Positions 52,143 through 60,484 of a stretch of 64,000 nt of DNA are shown here, in pieces. The notes beneath the pieces were generated by a model. It saw only the letters and a program-made list of their open reading frames with translations. It had not been told where the DNA came from and searched no databases. The position numbers and the translations under genes are program-made. The DNA is taken from positions 1 to 64,000 of the forward strand of contig NZ_JBHEUZ010000002.1 of the NCBI RefSeq assembly GCF_041925275.1. Reading direction: 5' to 3'. Origin of the DNA: Parapedobacter pyrenivorans_A. Lineage in GTDB: Bacteria; Bacteroidota; Bacteroidia; Sphingobacteriales; Sphingobacteriaceae. The first letter of the stretch is position 1; each line of letters begins with the position of its first letter.

Positions 52143-52149
52143 AGTTTTG
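52142..52149 (+). promoter_or_regulatory. -7 box of nuoA
   Basis: TAGTTTTG matches TAnnTTTG and begins directly at the end of the Ton-operon terminator, 28 nt before ATG 52178. No TTG is seen in the terminator stem region where the -33 would lie. Confidence 0.5.
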
Positions 52150-52177
52150 CCGTACATTAATACAGTATACAGACACG

Positions 52178-52555
52178 ATGGAATCGGAATTATTGAGTAC
52201 CCCCCAGGATTATTTGCCCATATTGATCCAACTGATCGTCGCGGCGGGATTTGGCGTGGGAACAATCATCATTACGCACCTCATTGGACCCAAGGTAAAG
52301 ACCGAAAATAAGCTGGGCGCGTTCGAGTCAGGTATAGAGGTCATTGGAAATGCCCGTCAGCCGTTTTCGATAAAATACTTTATCGTGGCAATCCTATTCG
52401 TCATTTTTGATATCGAGGTCATTTTCATGTATCCTTGGGCAGTCAATTTCCGCGAATTCGGCTTATCCGGACTGATTGAAATGTTTGTGTTTATGGGGCT
52501 GTTGTTGCTTGGATTCATCTATATCATCAAGCGGAAAGCATTGGAATGGGACTGA
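52178..52555 (+). CDS. nuoA: NADH-quinone oxidoreductase subunit A
   Basis: A 125-aa membrane subunit of respiratory Complex I with three transmembrane helices. 'KTENKLGAFESGIEVIGNAR' and 'FDIEVIFMYPWAVNFRE' are the conserved quinone-cavity loop and helix. Unlike most nuo junctions here, it is separated from nuoB by 127 nt that contain a terminator-like hairpin. Confidence 0.95.
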   Translation: MESELLSTPQDYLPILIQLIVAAGFGVGTIIITHLIGPKVKTENKLGAFESGIEVIGNARQPFSIKYFIVAILFVIFDIEVIFMYPWAVNFREFGLSGLIEMFVFMGLLLLGFIYIIKRKALEWD

Positions 52556-52617
52556 ATCACCAAACGTTAGAACGTTTCTAAATAATATAATTCACCCGAT
52601 AAGCACCTAATATATTG

Positions 52618-52662
52618 TAATTTTGTGACTCGTCTATACTGTGATATAGATGAGTTTTTTTT
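52618..52662 (+). terminator. terminator/attenuator-like hairpin between nuoA and nuoB, with -7 box
   Basis: ACTCGTCTATA (52628-52638) pairs with TATAGATGAGT (52645-52655) with one G-U pair and a 6-nt loop, followed by eight T (52655-52662), the classical intrinsic terminator form. A TAATTTTG -7 box (52618-52625) directly precedes it, so any transcript from that box would begin at the hairpin. It ends 20 nt before nuoB. Whether it terminates nuoA mRNA, attenuates nuoB-N or acts as a 5' stabiliser is open. Confidence 0.75.
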
Positions 52663-52682
52663 GAGGTAAGACCGGAGTAAGC

Positions 52683-53222
52683 ATGAGTGATATTAAATTG
52701 GCGCCTGCGCCACCAGGTGTAGAGGGGTCGGGTTTTTTTGCGACGACGCTGGACAAAGCCATTGGATTGGCGAGGGCCAATTCGTTGTGGCCGCTTCCGT
52801 TTGCGACGTCGTGCTGTGGTATCGAGTTTATGGCCACGATGGGTGCTACGTATGATTTGGCCCGATTCGGAGCGGAGCGGCCAAGTTTTTCGCCGCGGCA
52901 GGCCGACATGTTGCTGGTGATGGGTACCATCGCCAAGAAGATGGCGCCTGTGCTTAAACAAGTATATACACAGATGGCCGAACCCCGGTGGGTAATTGCC
53001 GTTGGCGCCTGTGCGTCGAGCGGCGGAATATTCGATACCTACTCGGTTTTGCAGGGTATTGACGAGGTAATCCCCGTCGACGTATACGTACCGGGATGCC
53101 CGCCCCGGCCGGAGGCCATTTTGGATGGCGTGATGCGGTTGCAGGAAATCGTGAAGAACGAATCGCTGAATAGGCGCAATTCGCCGGAATACAAGGCTTT
53201 ACTCGACAAGTACGGAATATAG
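52683..53222 (+). CDS. nuoB: NADH-quinone oxidoreductase subunit B
   Basis: A 179-aa subunit that holds the terminal 4Fe-4S cluster N2, which reduces quinone. Cluster cysteines are visible in 'FATSCCGIEFMA', 'VGACASSGG' and 'VPGCPPRPEAI'. It is the first gene after the hairpin; nuoC follows after 4 nt. Confidence 0.97.
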   Translation: MSDIKLAPAPPGVEGSGFFATTLDKAIGLARANSLWPLPFATSCCGIEFMATMGATYDLARFGAERPSFSPRQADMLLVMGTIAKKMAPVLKQVYTQMAEPRWVIAVGACASSGGIFDTYSVLQGIDEVIPVDVYVPGCPPRPEAILDGVMRLQEIVKNESLNRRNSPEYKALLDKYGI

Positions 53223-53226
53223 ACCA

Positions 53227-53733
53227 ATGGCTAAACTCAATAATAACACGGTATTGCAACGCCTTAAGGGTCGGTTTGCCGACGATGTGATTCGTAACGT
53301 AACGGAACCTTTCGGCTTGCTGACAATCGAAACCGATACGATGCAGATTTTGGATGTCCTTGAGTTTCTGAAAACCGACGCAGCATTGCAGTTTGGGTAT
53401 TTGACGGATATTACGGCAGTGCATTACCCCGGCTTGGAAAATGAGTTTGCGGTGGTCTACCATGTGCACAGCTTGGTGAACAACGTGCGCATCCGCATCA
53501 AGGTATTCCTCAAAGGCGGATACCCTGCCATCCCCACGGCTACCGTGTTGTGGGATGGTGCCAACTGGATGGAACGCGAAACCTACGATTTTTTTGGGAT
53601 ACAGTTCGTGGGGCATCCCGATCTGAGGCGGATATTGAACGTGGACGATATGGAGGTATTCCCCATGCGGAAAGAGTATCCATTGGAAGACCCCAACAAG
53701 ATAGATAAGAAAGACTATTTCTTCGGAAGATAA
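53227..53733 (+). CDS. nuoC: NADH-quinone oxidoreductase subunit C
   Basis: A 168-aa peripheral-arm subunit (30-kDa family). The signature is 'ANWMERETYDFFGIQFVGHP' followed by 'LRRILNVDDMEVFPMRKEYP'. It is separate from nuoD (3-nt gap), unlike the fused NuoCD of enterobacteria. Confidence 0.96.
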   Translation: MAKLNNNTVLQRLKGRFADDVIRNVTEPFGLLTIETDTMQILDVLEFLKTDAALQFGYLTDITAVHYPGLENEFAVVYHVHSLVNNVRIRIKVFLKGGYPAIPTATVLWDGANWMERETYDFFGIQFVGHPDLRRILNVDDMEVFPMRKEYPLEDPNKIDKKDYFFGR

Positions 53734-53736
53734 GAT

Positions 53737-54975
53737 ATGATGAGCGATTCGGTTTCCAAAATATCGGGCAATAAACCTGTTTTCAGCGACAACGACCCGC
53801 AAGACGAGTTGTTTACACTCAATCTCGGGCCTACGCACCCCGCAACACATGGGGTGTTCCAGAATGTCCTTCAAGTTGATGGAGAGCGTATTGTCACTGG
53901 TGTTTCCACCATCGGATATATCCACCGTGCATTTGAGAAAATAGCCGAACACCGGCCCTATTACCAGATCACACCGCTTACCGACCGCCTTAACTATTGC
54001 TCTTCGCCCATCAACAACATGGGCTGGCACATGACGGTGGAAAAGCTGCTCGATATCGAGATACCCAAGCGGGTCCAATACATGCGGGTAATCGTCATGG
54101 AATTGGCACGTATCACCGACCATATCATCTGTAATGGGATTCTGGGGGTGGATACCGGTGCATTCTCCGGTTTCCTCTATGTGTTGCAGGAACGGGAGTT
54201 TATTTACGAAATCTACGAAGAGATCTGCGGGGCACGGCTTACGACCAACATCGGCCGGATCGGTGGGTTCGAGCGGGACTTCAACGAGACGGCTTTCGCC
54301 AAGATTCGCGAATTCCTGAAACGCTTCCCACCTGTGCTGAAGGAGTTTGAAGAACTTTTTAACCGTAACCGGATTTTTATCGACCGCACGGCAGATGTGG
54401 CGGCGGTGGATGCCGAAACCGCATTGGGCTACAGTTGGAGCGGACCGATATTGCGGGCCACGGGTGTCGATTACGACGTTCGGGTAAACGAACCTTACTC
54501 ATCGTATGAAGAGTTTGAGTTCGATATCCCCGTTGGGACCAAGGGGGATGTTTACGATCGCTTCATGGTACGGAACAATGAGATGTGGGAAAGCCTCAAA
54601 ATTATCGAACAGGCGCTGGACAAGATCGAAAAGGAGCCAACGGGTATTTTCCACGCCGATGTACCCGAGTTTTACCTACCGCCCAAGGAACAGGTCTATA
54701 ACAACATGGAAGCCTTGATCTACCATTTCAAGATCGTGATGGGCGAAATCGATGCGCCGAAGAACGAGGTTTACCACAGCGTGGAAGGGGCAAACGGTGA
54801 GTTGGGCTTTTACCTGATCAGCGATGGTGGCAGATCGCCTTATCGGCTGCACTTCCGTAGGCCATCATTCATCAATTACCAGATGTATGCCCCCATGAGC
54901 AGCGGGATGCTGCTCTCCGATGCCATCATCAACATGAGTAGCTTAAATGTTATAGCAGGAGAATTGGATGCTTAG
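53737..54975 (+). CDS. nuoD: NADH-quinone oxidoreductase subunit D
   Basis: A 412-aa 49-kDa-type subunit lining the quinone site. 'NLGPTHPATHGVFQNVLQVD' contains the His loop near the quinone head group, then 'YCSSPINNMGWHMTVEKLL' and 'GANGELGFYLISDGGRSPYR'. ATG 53740 is an alternative start three bases on. The 3' end overlaps nuoE by 8 nt. Confidence 0.96.
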   Translation: MMSDSVSKISGNKPVFSDNDPQDELFTLNLGPTHPATHGVFQNVLQVDGERIVTGVSTIGYIHRAFEKIAEHRPYYQITPLTDRLNYCSSPINNMGWHMTVEKLLDIEIPKRVQYMRVIVMELARITDHIICNGILGVDTGAFSGFLYVLQEREFIYEIYEEICGARLTTNIGRIGGFERDFNETAFAKIREFLKRFPPVLKEFEELFNRNRIFIDRTADVAAVDAETALGYSWSGPILRATGVDYDVRVNEPYSSYEEFEFDIPVGTKGDVYDRFMVRNNEMWESLKIIEQALDKIEKEPTGIFHADVPEFYLPPKEQVYNNMEALIYHFKIVMGEIDAPKNEVYHSVEGANGELGFYLISDGGRSPYRLHFRRPSFINYQMYAPMSSGMLLSDAIINMSSLNVIAGELDA

Positions 54976-55510
54976 TGTGAAACATAATGAACCCGTCGAG
55001 TTCACGGAAGAAATGCTGGGCAGGTTTGCCGAGATTGTAGCGCGCTATCCCGAAGGGCGGCAGAAGTCGGCGTTATTGCCGATCCTGCACGAGGTGCAGG
55101 CGGTATACGGTTGGCTGAGCGTCCCGGCAATGGACAGCGTGGCGGCTTACCTGGAGATCGAACCCATCGAGGTGTATGAAGTGGCCACCTTCTACACGAT
55201 GTTTTTCTTGCGGCCGCAGGGCAAATTTGCGTTGGAGGTGTGCCGTACGGGACCATGTTGCCTGGTGGGGGCCGAACGCATCATGGCACACCTGGAGCAG
55301 CGGCTCGGTGTGAAGGAGGGCGAAGTGACTGCCGATGGACTATTCAGCTGGCGGGGTGTGGAGTGTTTGGCCGCGTGTGGTTACGGACCGGTTTTGCAAA
55401 TCGGGCCGGAATATACCTTTCATGAAAACCTCACGGAAGAAAAGGTAGACGAACTGATAAAGGAACTTAAGAATAAAGCTGAAGGGCGAGAGCTGACGGC
55501 TGAAAGCTGA
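54968..55510 (+). CDS. nuoE: NADH-quinone oxidoreductase subunit E
   Basis: A 180-aa thioredoxin-like 2Fe-2S subunit (24-kDa family). Cluster ligands lie in 'CRTGPCCLVGAE' and 'GVECLAACGYGPVLQ'. The last about 12 residues ('KAEGRELTAES') are encoded by a GCTGA-type oligomer repeat that also occurs before nuoG, so the tail looks like a recent addition. Confidence 0.95.
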   Translation: MLSVKHNEPVEFTEEMLGRFAEIVARYPEGRQKSALLPILHEVQAVYGWLSVPAMDSVAAYLEIEPIEVYEVATFYTMFFLRPQGKFALEVCRTGPCCLVGAERIMAHLEQRLGVKEGEVTADGLFSWRGVECLAACGYGPVLQIGPEYTFHENLTEEKVDELIKELKNKAEGRELTAES

Positions 55511-55513
55511 TAA
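55475..55513 (+). repeat. GCTGAAAG-type oligomer repeat at the nuoE end
   Basis: AAAGCTGAAGGGCGAGAGCT continues as GACGGCTGAAAGCTGATAA: the words AGCTGA and GGCTGA recur every 7-15 nt. It overlaps the last codons of nuoE and its stop. Similar words occur at 56899-56933. Confidence 0.5.
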
Positions 55514-55515
55514 TT

Positions 55516-56868
55516 ATGGCTCGTAAGTTATTATTGACACATATCGACGTTCCAGGCATCCAAACGCTGGAAGTGTACCGCCAAAAGGGCGGATATCGGG
55601 CTGTTGAGAAAGCATTGAAGACGCTCACCCCCGATGAGGTGGTTGAAGAGGTGAAAACATCGGGCTTGCGGGGCCGGGGGGGGGCCGGTTTCCCGACGGG
55701 AATGAAATGGAGCTTCCTGGCTAAACCCGAAGGTGTACCCCGGTATTTGGTATGTAATGCCGATGAGTCTGAACCGGGTACGTTCAAAGACCGTTACCTA
55801 ATGACGTATATCCCCCACGCGTTGATCGAGGGCATGATCGTGTCGAGTTATGCATTGGGTGCCCATACCTCATACATCTACGTGCGCGGCGAGATGATGC
55901 CGCAGATACGGATTCTCGAGAAAGCCATTGCTGAAGCGAAAAATGCGGGATTTCTCGGTAAAAATATCCTGGGCACCGGTTACGATTTAGAACTATATGT
56001 GCAGCCCGGCGGAGGTGCTTACATCTGCGGCGAAGAAACCGCACTGCTGGAATCGTTGGAGGGTAAACGGGGCAATCCGCGGATTAAGCCGCCTTTCCCT
56101 GCCGTATCGGGGCTTTACAACTGCCCTACGGTGGTAAACAACGTTGAATCCATCGCTGCCACGGTGCCGATCATCAACGACGGTGGCGAGGAATACGCCA
56201 AAATCGGCGTGGGGCGCAGCACCGGAACCAAGCTGATTTCTGCCGGCGGCAACTTGAATAAGCCGGGCGTTTACGAGATTGAGTTGGGGCTGCCTGTAGA
56301 AGAATTTATCTACTCCGATGAATACTGTGGTGGCATCGCCAACGGCAAGCGCCTGAAAGCGGTGGTGGCCGGCGGCTCATCGGTACCCATTCTGCCGGCC
56401 AACCTGATGGTGAAGACCGTGAGCGGTGAGTCGCGCCTGATGACCTACGAGTCGCTCGCCGATGGCGGCTTCCAAAGCGGTACCATGTTGGGGTCCGGTG
56501 GGTTTATCGCCTTTGATGAGGACCAGTGCATCGTGCGCAACACGTGGAATTTCACCCGGTTTTACCATCACGAAAGCTGCGGCCAATGTTCGCCATGCCG
56601 TGAAGGTACGGGATGGATGGAGAAAGTGTTGCACAATATCGAACATGGCCATGGCTCTTATAGCGACATCGACCTGTTGGTGAATGTTGCCAAGAACATC
56701 GAGGGCAATACGATATGTCCGCTCGGTGATGCCGCGGCATGGCCGGTAGGCAGTGCGATCCGCCATTTCAGGGACGAGTTTGAGTGGCACGTGGCAAACG
56801 GCCGGGAGGCGCAGACCCGCAACTACGGGCTAGCGCACTATGCCGACCCGTTGGAGCCGGTGGTCTGA
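55516..56868 (+). CDS. nuoF: NADH-quinone oxidoreductase subunit F
   Basis: A 450-aa 51-kDa-type subunit with the FMN and NADH sites and cluster N3. The glycine-rich loop is 'SGLRGRGGAGFPTGMKWSF', FMN/NADH residues lie in 'NADESEPGTFKDR' and 'YICGEETALLESLEG', and the 4Fe-4S ligands are 'HESCGQCSPCREGTGW' plus the Cys in 'GNTICPLGDAA'. It is the electron entry point of the complex. Confidence 0.97.
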   Translation: MARKLLLTHIDVPGIQTLEVYRQKGGYRAVEKALKTLTPDEVVEEVKTSGLRGRGGAGFPTGMKWSFLAKPEGVPRYLVCNADESEPGTFKDRYLMTYIPHALIEGMIVSSYALGAHTSYIYVRGEMMPQIRILEKAIAEAKNAGFLGKNILGTGYDLELYVQPGGGAYICGEETALLESLEGKRGNPRIKPPFPAVSGLYNCPTVVNNVESIAATVPIINDGGEEYAKIGVGRSTGTKLISAGGNLNKPGVYEIELGLPVEEFIYSDEYCGGIANGKRLKAVVAGGSSVPILPANLMVKTVSGESRLMTYESLADGGFQSGTMLGSGGFIAFDEDQCIVRNTWNFTRFYHHESCGQCSPCREGTGWMEKVLHNIEHGHGSYSDIDLLVNVAKNIEGNTICPLGDAAAWPVGSAIRHFRDEFEWHVANGREAQTRNYGLAHYADPLEPVV

Positions 56869-56898
56869 AAGAAGAAGTTTGAATGACGAAATTAACAG

Positions 56899-56933
56899 GG
56901 CCGAAAGCCGATGGCTGATGGCTTAGAGCTGAG
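56899..56933 (+). repeat. GCTGATGG-type oligomer repeat between nuoF and nuoG
   Basis: The 70-nt nuoF-nuoG gap contains GGCCGAAAGCCGATGG, GCTGATGG and CTTAGAGCTGAG in succession, a degenerate repeat of the same type as at the nuoE end. Nothing else is recognised in the gap. Confidence 0.5.
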
Positions 56934-56938
56934 AAAAA

Positions 56939-57955
56939 ATGGCTGAAGACGTTAAATTCAAGGTAAGTATTGATGGTATTCCGGTGGAGGTTTCTCCCGG
57001 AACAACGATATTGAACGCTGCCCGCGAGATTGGCGGTGACGTTGTCCCACCGGCCATGTGCTATTATTCCAAGTTGGAAGGCAGCGGAGGCAAATGCCGC
57101 ACCTGTTTGGTAAAGGTGAGCAAGGGGTCGGAAAAAGACCCGCGCCCCATGCCGAAGTTGGTGGCGTCATGCCGCACGACGGTGATGGATGGAATGGAAG
57201 TGCAGAATATCACGTCGCCGGAAGTGCTGGAAGCACGCAAGGGCGTAGTGGAGATGCTGTTGATCAACCACCCGCTTGACTGCCCCATATGCGACCAGGC
57301 GGGCGAATGCCACCTGCAGGACCTCAGCTATGAACATGGCTTAGCAGACACCCGTTACGAATTTGAACGGCGTACGTTTGATAAGATCGATATCGGCGAT
57401 AAGATACAGCTGCACATGACGCGTTGCATCCTGTGCTACCGCTGCGTGATGGTGGCAGACCAGCTTACACCGCAGAGGGTACATGGTATCCTCGGGCGTG
57501 GCGATGCTGCCGAAATCTCCACCTATATTGAAAAAGCGGTGGACAATGAGTTTTCCGGCAACATGATCGACGTATGCCCGGTGGGTGCACTAACGGACAA
57601 AACATTCCGCTTCAAAAACCGGGTGTGGTTTACCAAGCCGGTTGAGGCCCATCGCGATTGCCCCACGTGCAGCGGCAAGGTAACCCTATGGTATAAAGGG
57701 GAAGAGGTGCTGCGGGTTACGGCAAGGAAAGACACTTATGGCGAAGCCGAAGAATTTATCTGCAATACCTGCCGGTTTGACAAGAAGGCCACTTCAGATT
57801 GGGTGATCGATGGGCCTCGCGGAGTGAAACGGACATCCGTCATTTCCGCAAACCACTACGAGCAGTTAAACCCGCCGCCGGTGGTCAAAAAGAATCTGGC
57901 CTTGCAGGAGGCCAATAAGGAGCAGTTTGACCGCGTGGAACGATTGCTACCGTAG
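56939..57955 (+). CDS. nuoG: NADH-quinone oxidoreductase subunit G, short form
   Basis: A 338-aa iron-sulfur subunit. The 2Fe-2S ferredoxin domain has 'MCYYSKLEGSGGKCRTCLV' and 'VASCRTTV'. Then follow His/Cys3 ligands in 'NHPLDCPICDQAGECHLQDL', the 4Fe-4S cluster 'CILCYRCVMVAD' with 'DVCPVGALTDK', and a further Cys set 'CPTCSGK' and 'CNTCRFDKK'. It stops there. The large molybdopterin-oxidoreductase-like domain found in enterobacterial NuoG (about 900 aa) is absent. This short form is usual in Bacteroidota. Confidence 0.95.
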   Translation: MAEDVKFKVSIDGIPVEVSPGTTILNAAREIGGDVVPPAMCYYSKLEGSGGKCRTCLVKVSKGSEKDPRPMPKLVASCRTTVMDGMEVQNITSPEVLEARKGVVEMLLINHPLDCPICDQAGECHLQDLSYEHGLADTRYEFERRTFDKIDIGDKIQLHMTRCILCYRCVMVADQLTPQRVHGILGRGDAAEISTYIEKAVDNEFSGNMIDVCPVGALTDKTFRFKNRVWFTKPVEAHRDCPTCSGKVTLWYKGEEVLRVTARKDTYGEAEEFICNTCRFDKKATSDWVIDGPRGVKRTSVISANHYEQLNPPPVVKKNLALQEANKEQFDRVERLLP

Positions 57956-57997
57956 GTTGAGTTGATGTGAGCGGTTTGAAAATTGGAAGTACGATAT

Positions 57998-59035
57998 ATG
58001 GAATTGGCGTTTGTCATTGAGAAAGTAATATTAGTGAGCCTCATTTTTGTGATCACGTTGGTGATTGCGATGTATTCGACGTTGGCCGAACGTAAGGTGG
58101 CTGGTTTCATGCAAGACCGCTTCGGGCCGGATCGCGCGGGGCCTTTCGGTATCCTGCAACCGCTGTGTGATGGCGGCAAATTCTTCTTCAAGGAGGAAAT
58201 CATCCCGGCCGGTGCACATAAATCGTTGTTTATCCTTGGGCCCACCATTGCCATCATTACCGCCTGCATTGGCAGTGCGGTCATTCCATGGGGGCAGGCG
58301 CTAACCATTGGCGAGCGGGTAATCGAACTGCAGGTAACCGACATCAACATCGGTGTGCTGTATATGTTTGGCGTCGTTGCACTTAGCGTGTACGGTATCA
58401 TGCTGGGCGGCTGGGCCTCCAACAATAAGTTTTCATTGATGGGCGCGGTGCGCGCTGCGTCACAAAGCATCAGCTACGAGCTGGCCATGGGCCTTTCGCT
58501 GATTGCGCTGCTTATGGTTACCCAATCGCTTTCGCTGAAGGAGATTGTCGAGCAGCAATCGGGCTTTGTTAACTGGTACATTTGGGTGCAGCCATTGGGG
58601 TTCCTGATTTTCCTGATCTGTGCGTTTGCGGAGTGCAACCGTGTGCCGTTTGATCTGCCCGAATGCGAAACCGAGCTGATCGGTGGTTACAATGTGGAAT
58701 ATTCGTCGATGAAACTCGGGCTTTATATGTTTGCCGAGTATATCCACATGTTTGTCTCGTCGGCACTGATGGCTACGCTTTATTTCGGTGGGTACAATTT
58801 CCCCTTCATGTACGAGCTGGGCCTCTCCCAAAATTGGATTACGATTATTGGCGTAGTCGTGTTTTTTGCCAAGATATTCGCATTCATCTTTTTCTTTATG
58901 TGGATCCGGTGGACACTTCCCCGCTTCCGCTATGATCAGTTGATGAACTTGGGCTGGAAGGTGTTGATACCATTGGCCATAGCCAATATCGTGTTGACCG
59001 GGGTGATTACCATTATCAAAGACACATTTTTTTAA
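57998..59035 (+). CDS. nuoH: NADH-quinone oxidoreductase subunit H
   Basis: A 345-aa membrane subunit with eight transmembrane helices at the interface with the peripheral arm. Motifs are 'STLAERKVAGFMQDRFGPDR', 'RAASQSISYELAMGLSLI' and 'AFAECNRVPFDLPECETELI'. Start at ATG 57998; the upstream TTG 57983 would add five residues. The gap after nuoG carries 'GGTTTGAAAATTGGAAG', a TTTGAA word. Confidence 0.96.
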   Translation: MELAFVIEKVILVSLIFVITLVIAMYSTLAERKVAGFMQDRFGPDRAGPFGILQPLCDGGKFFFKEEIIPAGAHKSLFILGPTIAIITACIGSAVIPWGQALTIGERVIELQVTDINIGVLYMFGVVALSVYGIMLGGWASNNKFSLMGAVRAASQSISYELAMGLSLIALLMVTQSLSLKEIVEQQSGFVNWYIWVQPLGFLIFLICAFAECNRVPFDLPECETELIGGYNVEYSSMKLGLYMFAEYIHMFVSSALMATLYFGGYNFPFMYELGLSQNWITIIGVVVFFAKIFAFIFFFMWIRWTLPRFRYDQLMNLGWKVLIPLAIANIVLTGVITIIKDTFF

Positions 59036-59059
59036 CGAGATTTGGTTGGGGGAAACGAT

Positions 59060-59581
59060 ATGCAATCTTTAAGCAATAGAAAGAAAGTACTGGAGCAGAA
59101 GCCGATGAGTTTCTGGGAGCGTATTTACCTTCCGGCAATCTTCAAGGGCCTCGCCATTACGATCAAACATTTTTTCAAGCCGATTCCTACCGTACGGTAT
59201 CCCGAGGAAGAACGGCCCTATTCGAAAAATTTCCGTGGGCAGCATTCGCTGAAGCGTGATGAGGAGGGCCGCGAGCGGTGTACCGCCTGTGGGCTGTGTG
59301 CGCTATCGTGCCCGGCCGAGGCCATCTCCATGATTTCCGCGGAGCGGCAAAAAGGGGAAGAACACCTCTATCGGGAAGAAAAGTATGCTGCCGTGTATGA
59401 GATCAATATGCTCCGTTGCATCTTCTGCGGCCTCTGCGAGGAAGCGTGTCCGAAGGAAGCCATTTACCTAGATGGTCCACACGTAGCGGCCGACTATCTC
59501 CGCAAGGATTTTATTTATGGCAAAGACAAATTGGTAGAGCCCCGGTTTGACTATAAAGAAAAACATGAACCCACAGCCTAG
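59060..59581 (+). CDS. nuoI: NADH-quinone oxidoreductase subunit I
   Basis: A 173-aa ferredoxin-like subunit carrying clusters N6a and N6b. Two complete 4Fe-4S motifs are visible: 'CTACGLCALSCPAEA' and 'CIFCGLCEEACPKEA'. ATG 59060 follows a GGGGGAAA purine stretch; the frame opens at 59042. Confidence 0.97.
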   Translation: MQSLSNRKKVLEQKPMSFWERIYLPAIFKGLAITIKHFFKPIPTVRYPEEERPYSKNFRGQHSLKRDEEGRERCTACGLCALSCPAEAISMISAERQKGEEHLYREEKYAAVYEINMLRCIFCGLCEEACPKEAIYLDGPHVAADYLRKDFIYGKDKLVEPRFDYKEKHEPTA

Positions 59582-59608
59582 TTCGCTGATAACCTTTACG
59601 AAAGTAGC

Positions 59609-60106
59609 ATGAGCGTTTTTTATTTTGTAGCCTTTTTGTCTATCTTTTTTGCGCTGATGACCATCTTCACCAAGAATCCGGTGCACAGCGTACTCTATCT
59701 TGTTATCACGTTTTTCACCTTTACAGTGCATTATATCCTCCTGAACGCACAGTTTCTCGCCGTAGTCAATTTCATTGTCTATATGGGCGCAATCATGGTC
59801 CTGTTCCTTTTCGTACTGATGCTGCTTAACCTCAATAAGGATACCGAGCCGCTTAAGTCCAACCTGGTGAAATTCATGGGTGTTATTGCGGGCATGTGTT
59901 TGTTGGTAACCTTGGCGGGAACATTCCGGTTATTGGAAGTGTCAGACCCGGTGGAGTTGAAAAACCCCGATATCGGATTGGTATCCAATTTGGGAAAAGT
60001 ATTGTTCAGCGATTTCTTGCTGCCCTTTGAGATATCCTCGATTTTATTGTTGACCGCCATGGTGGGTGCGGTATTGTTGGCCAAGAACGATCCAAAAAAA
60101 GTGTAA
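59609..60106 (+). CDS. nuoJ: NADH-quinone oxidoreductase subunit J
   Basis: A 165-aa membrane subunit with five helices, including 'FLAVVNFIVYMGAIMVLFLF' (the conserved TM3 with its pi-bulge region). nuoK begins at the base after its stop, so the two are translationally coupled. Confidence 0.95.
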   Translation: MSVFYFVAFLSIFFALMTIFTKNPVHSVLYLVITFFTFTVHYILLNAQFLAVVNFIVYMGAIMVLFLFVLMLLNLNKDTEPLKSNLVKFMGVIAGMCLLVTLAGTFRLLEVSDPVELKNPDIGLVSNLGKVLFSDFLLPFEISSILLLTAMVGAVLLAKNDPKKV

Positions 60107-60436
60107 ATGGAAACCATCGTACAAAACATACAGGGTGTACCGCTCAATCATTATATCCTGTTTTGTAGTATTATTTTCGCTATCGGCGTTATGGGAGTGC
60201 TCATACGGCGCAACGTCATCATCATCATGATGTCTATCGAATTGATGCTTAATTCCGTAAACCTGCTGTTGGCGGCTTTTTCGGTGCACAGCGGTGATCC
60301 GGCGGGACAGGTATTCGTCTTTTTCATCATGGCATTGGCGGCGGCCGAAGTGGCGGTAGGTTTGGCCATCATCGTGATGGTATATCGAAATACACGCTCG
60401 GTAGATATCAATGCGCTGAATCGCCTTCGGGGTTGA
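60107..60436 (+). CDS. nuoK: NADH-quinone oxidoreductase subunit K
   Basis: A 109-aa membrane subunit with three helices. Conserved membrane Glu residues of the proton path lie in 'IIMMSIELMLNSVNLLL' and 'MALAAAEVAVGLAIIVMVYR'. Its start abuts the nuoJ stop. Confidence 0.96.
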   Translation: METIVQNIQGVPLNHYILFCSIIFAIGVMGVLIRRNVIIIMMSIELMLNSVNLLLAAFSVHSGDPAGQVFVFFIMALAAAEVAVGLAIIVMVYRNTRSVDINALNRLRG

Positions 60437-60477
60437 TTTGCCATCTGGTGATTTGAAGATTGAAGATTTGAACGATT
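60437..60477 (+). repeat. GATTTGAA-type oligomer repeat between nuoK and nuoL
   Basis: The nuoK-nuoL gap reads TTTGCCATCTGGTGATTTG then AAGATTGAAGATTTGAACGA: the words GATTTGAA, GATTGAA and GATTTGAA recur every 8-10 nt. Similar words occur before nuoH (57975-57990). Confidence 0.55.
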
Positions 60478-60484
60478 AACAAAC

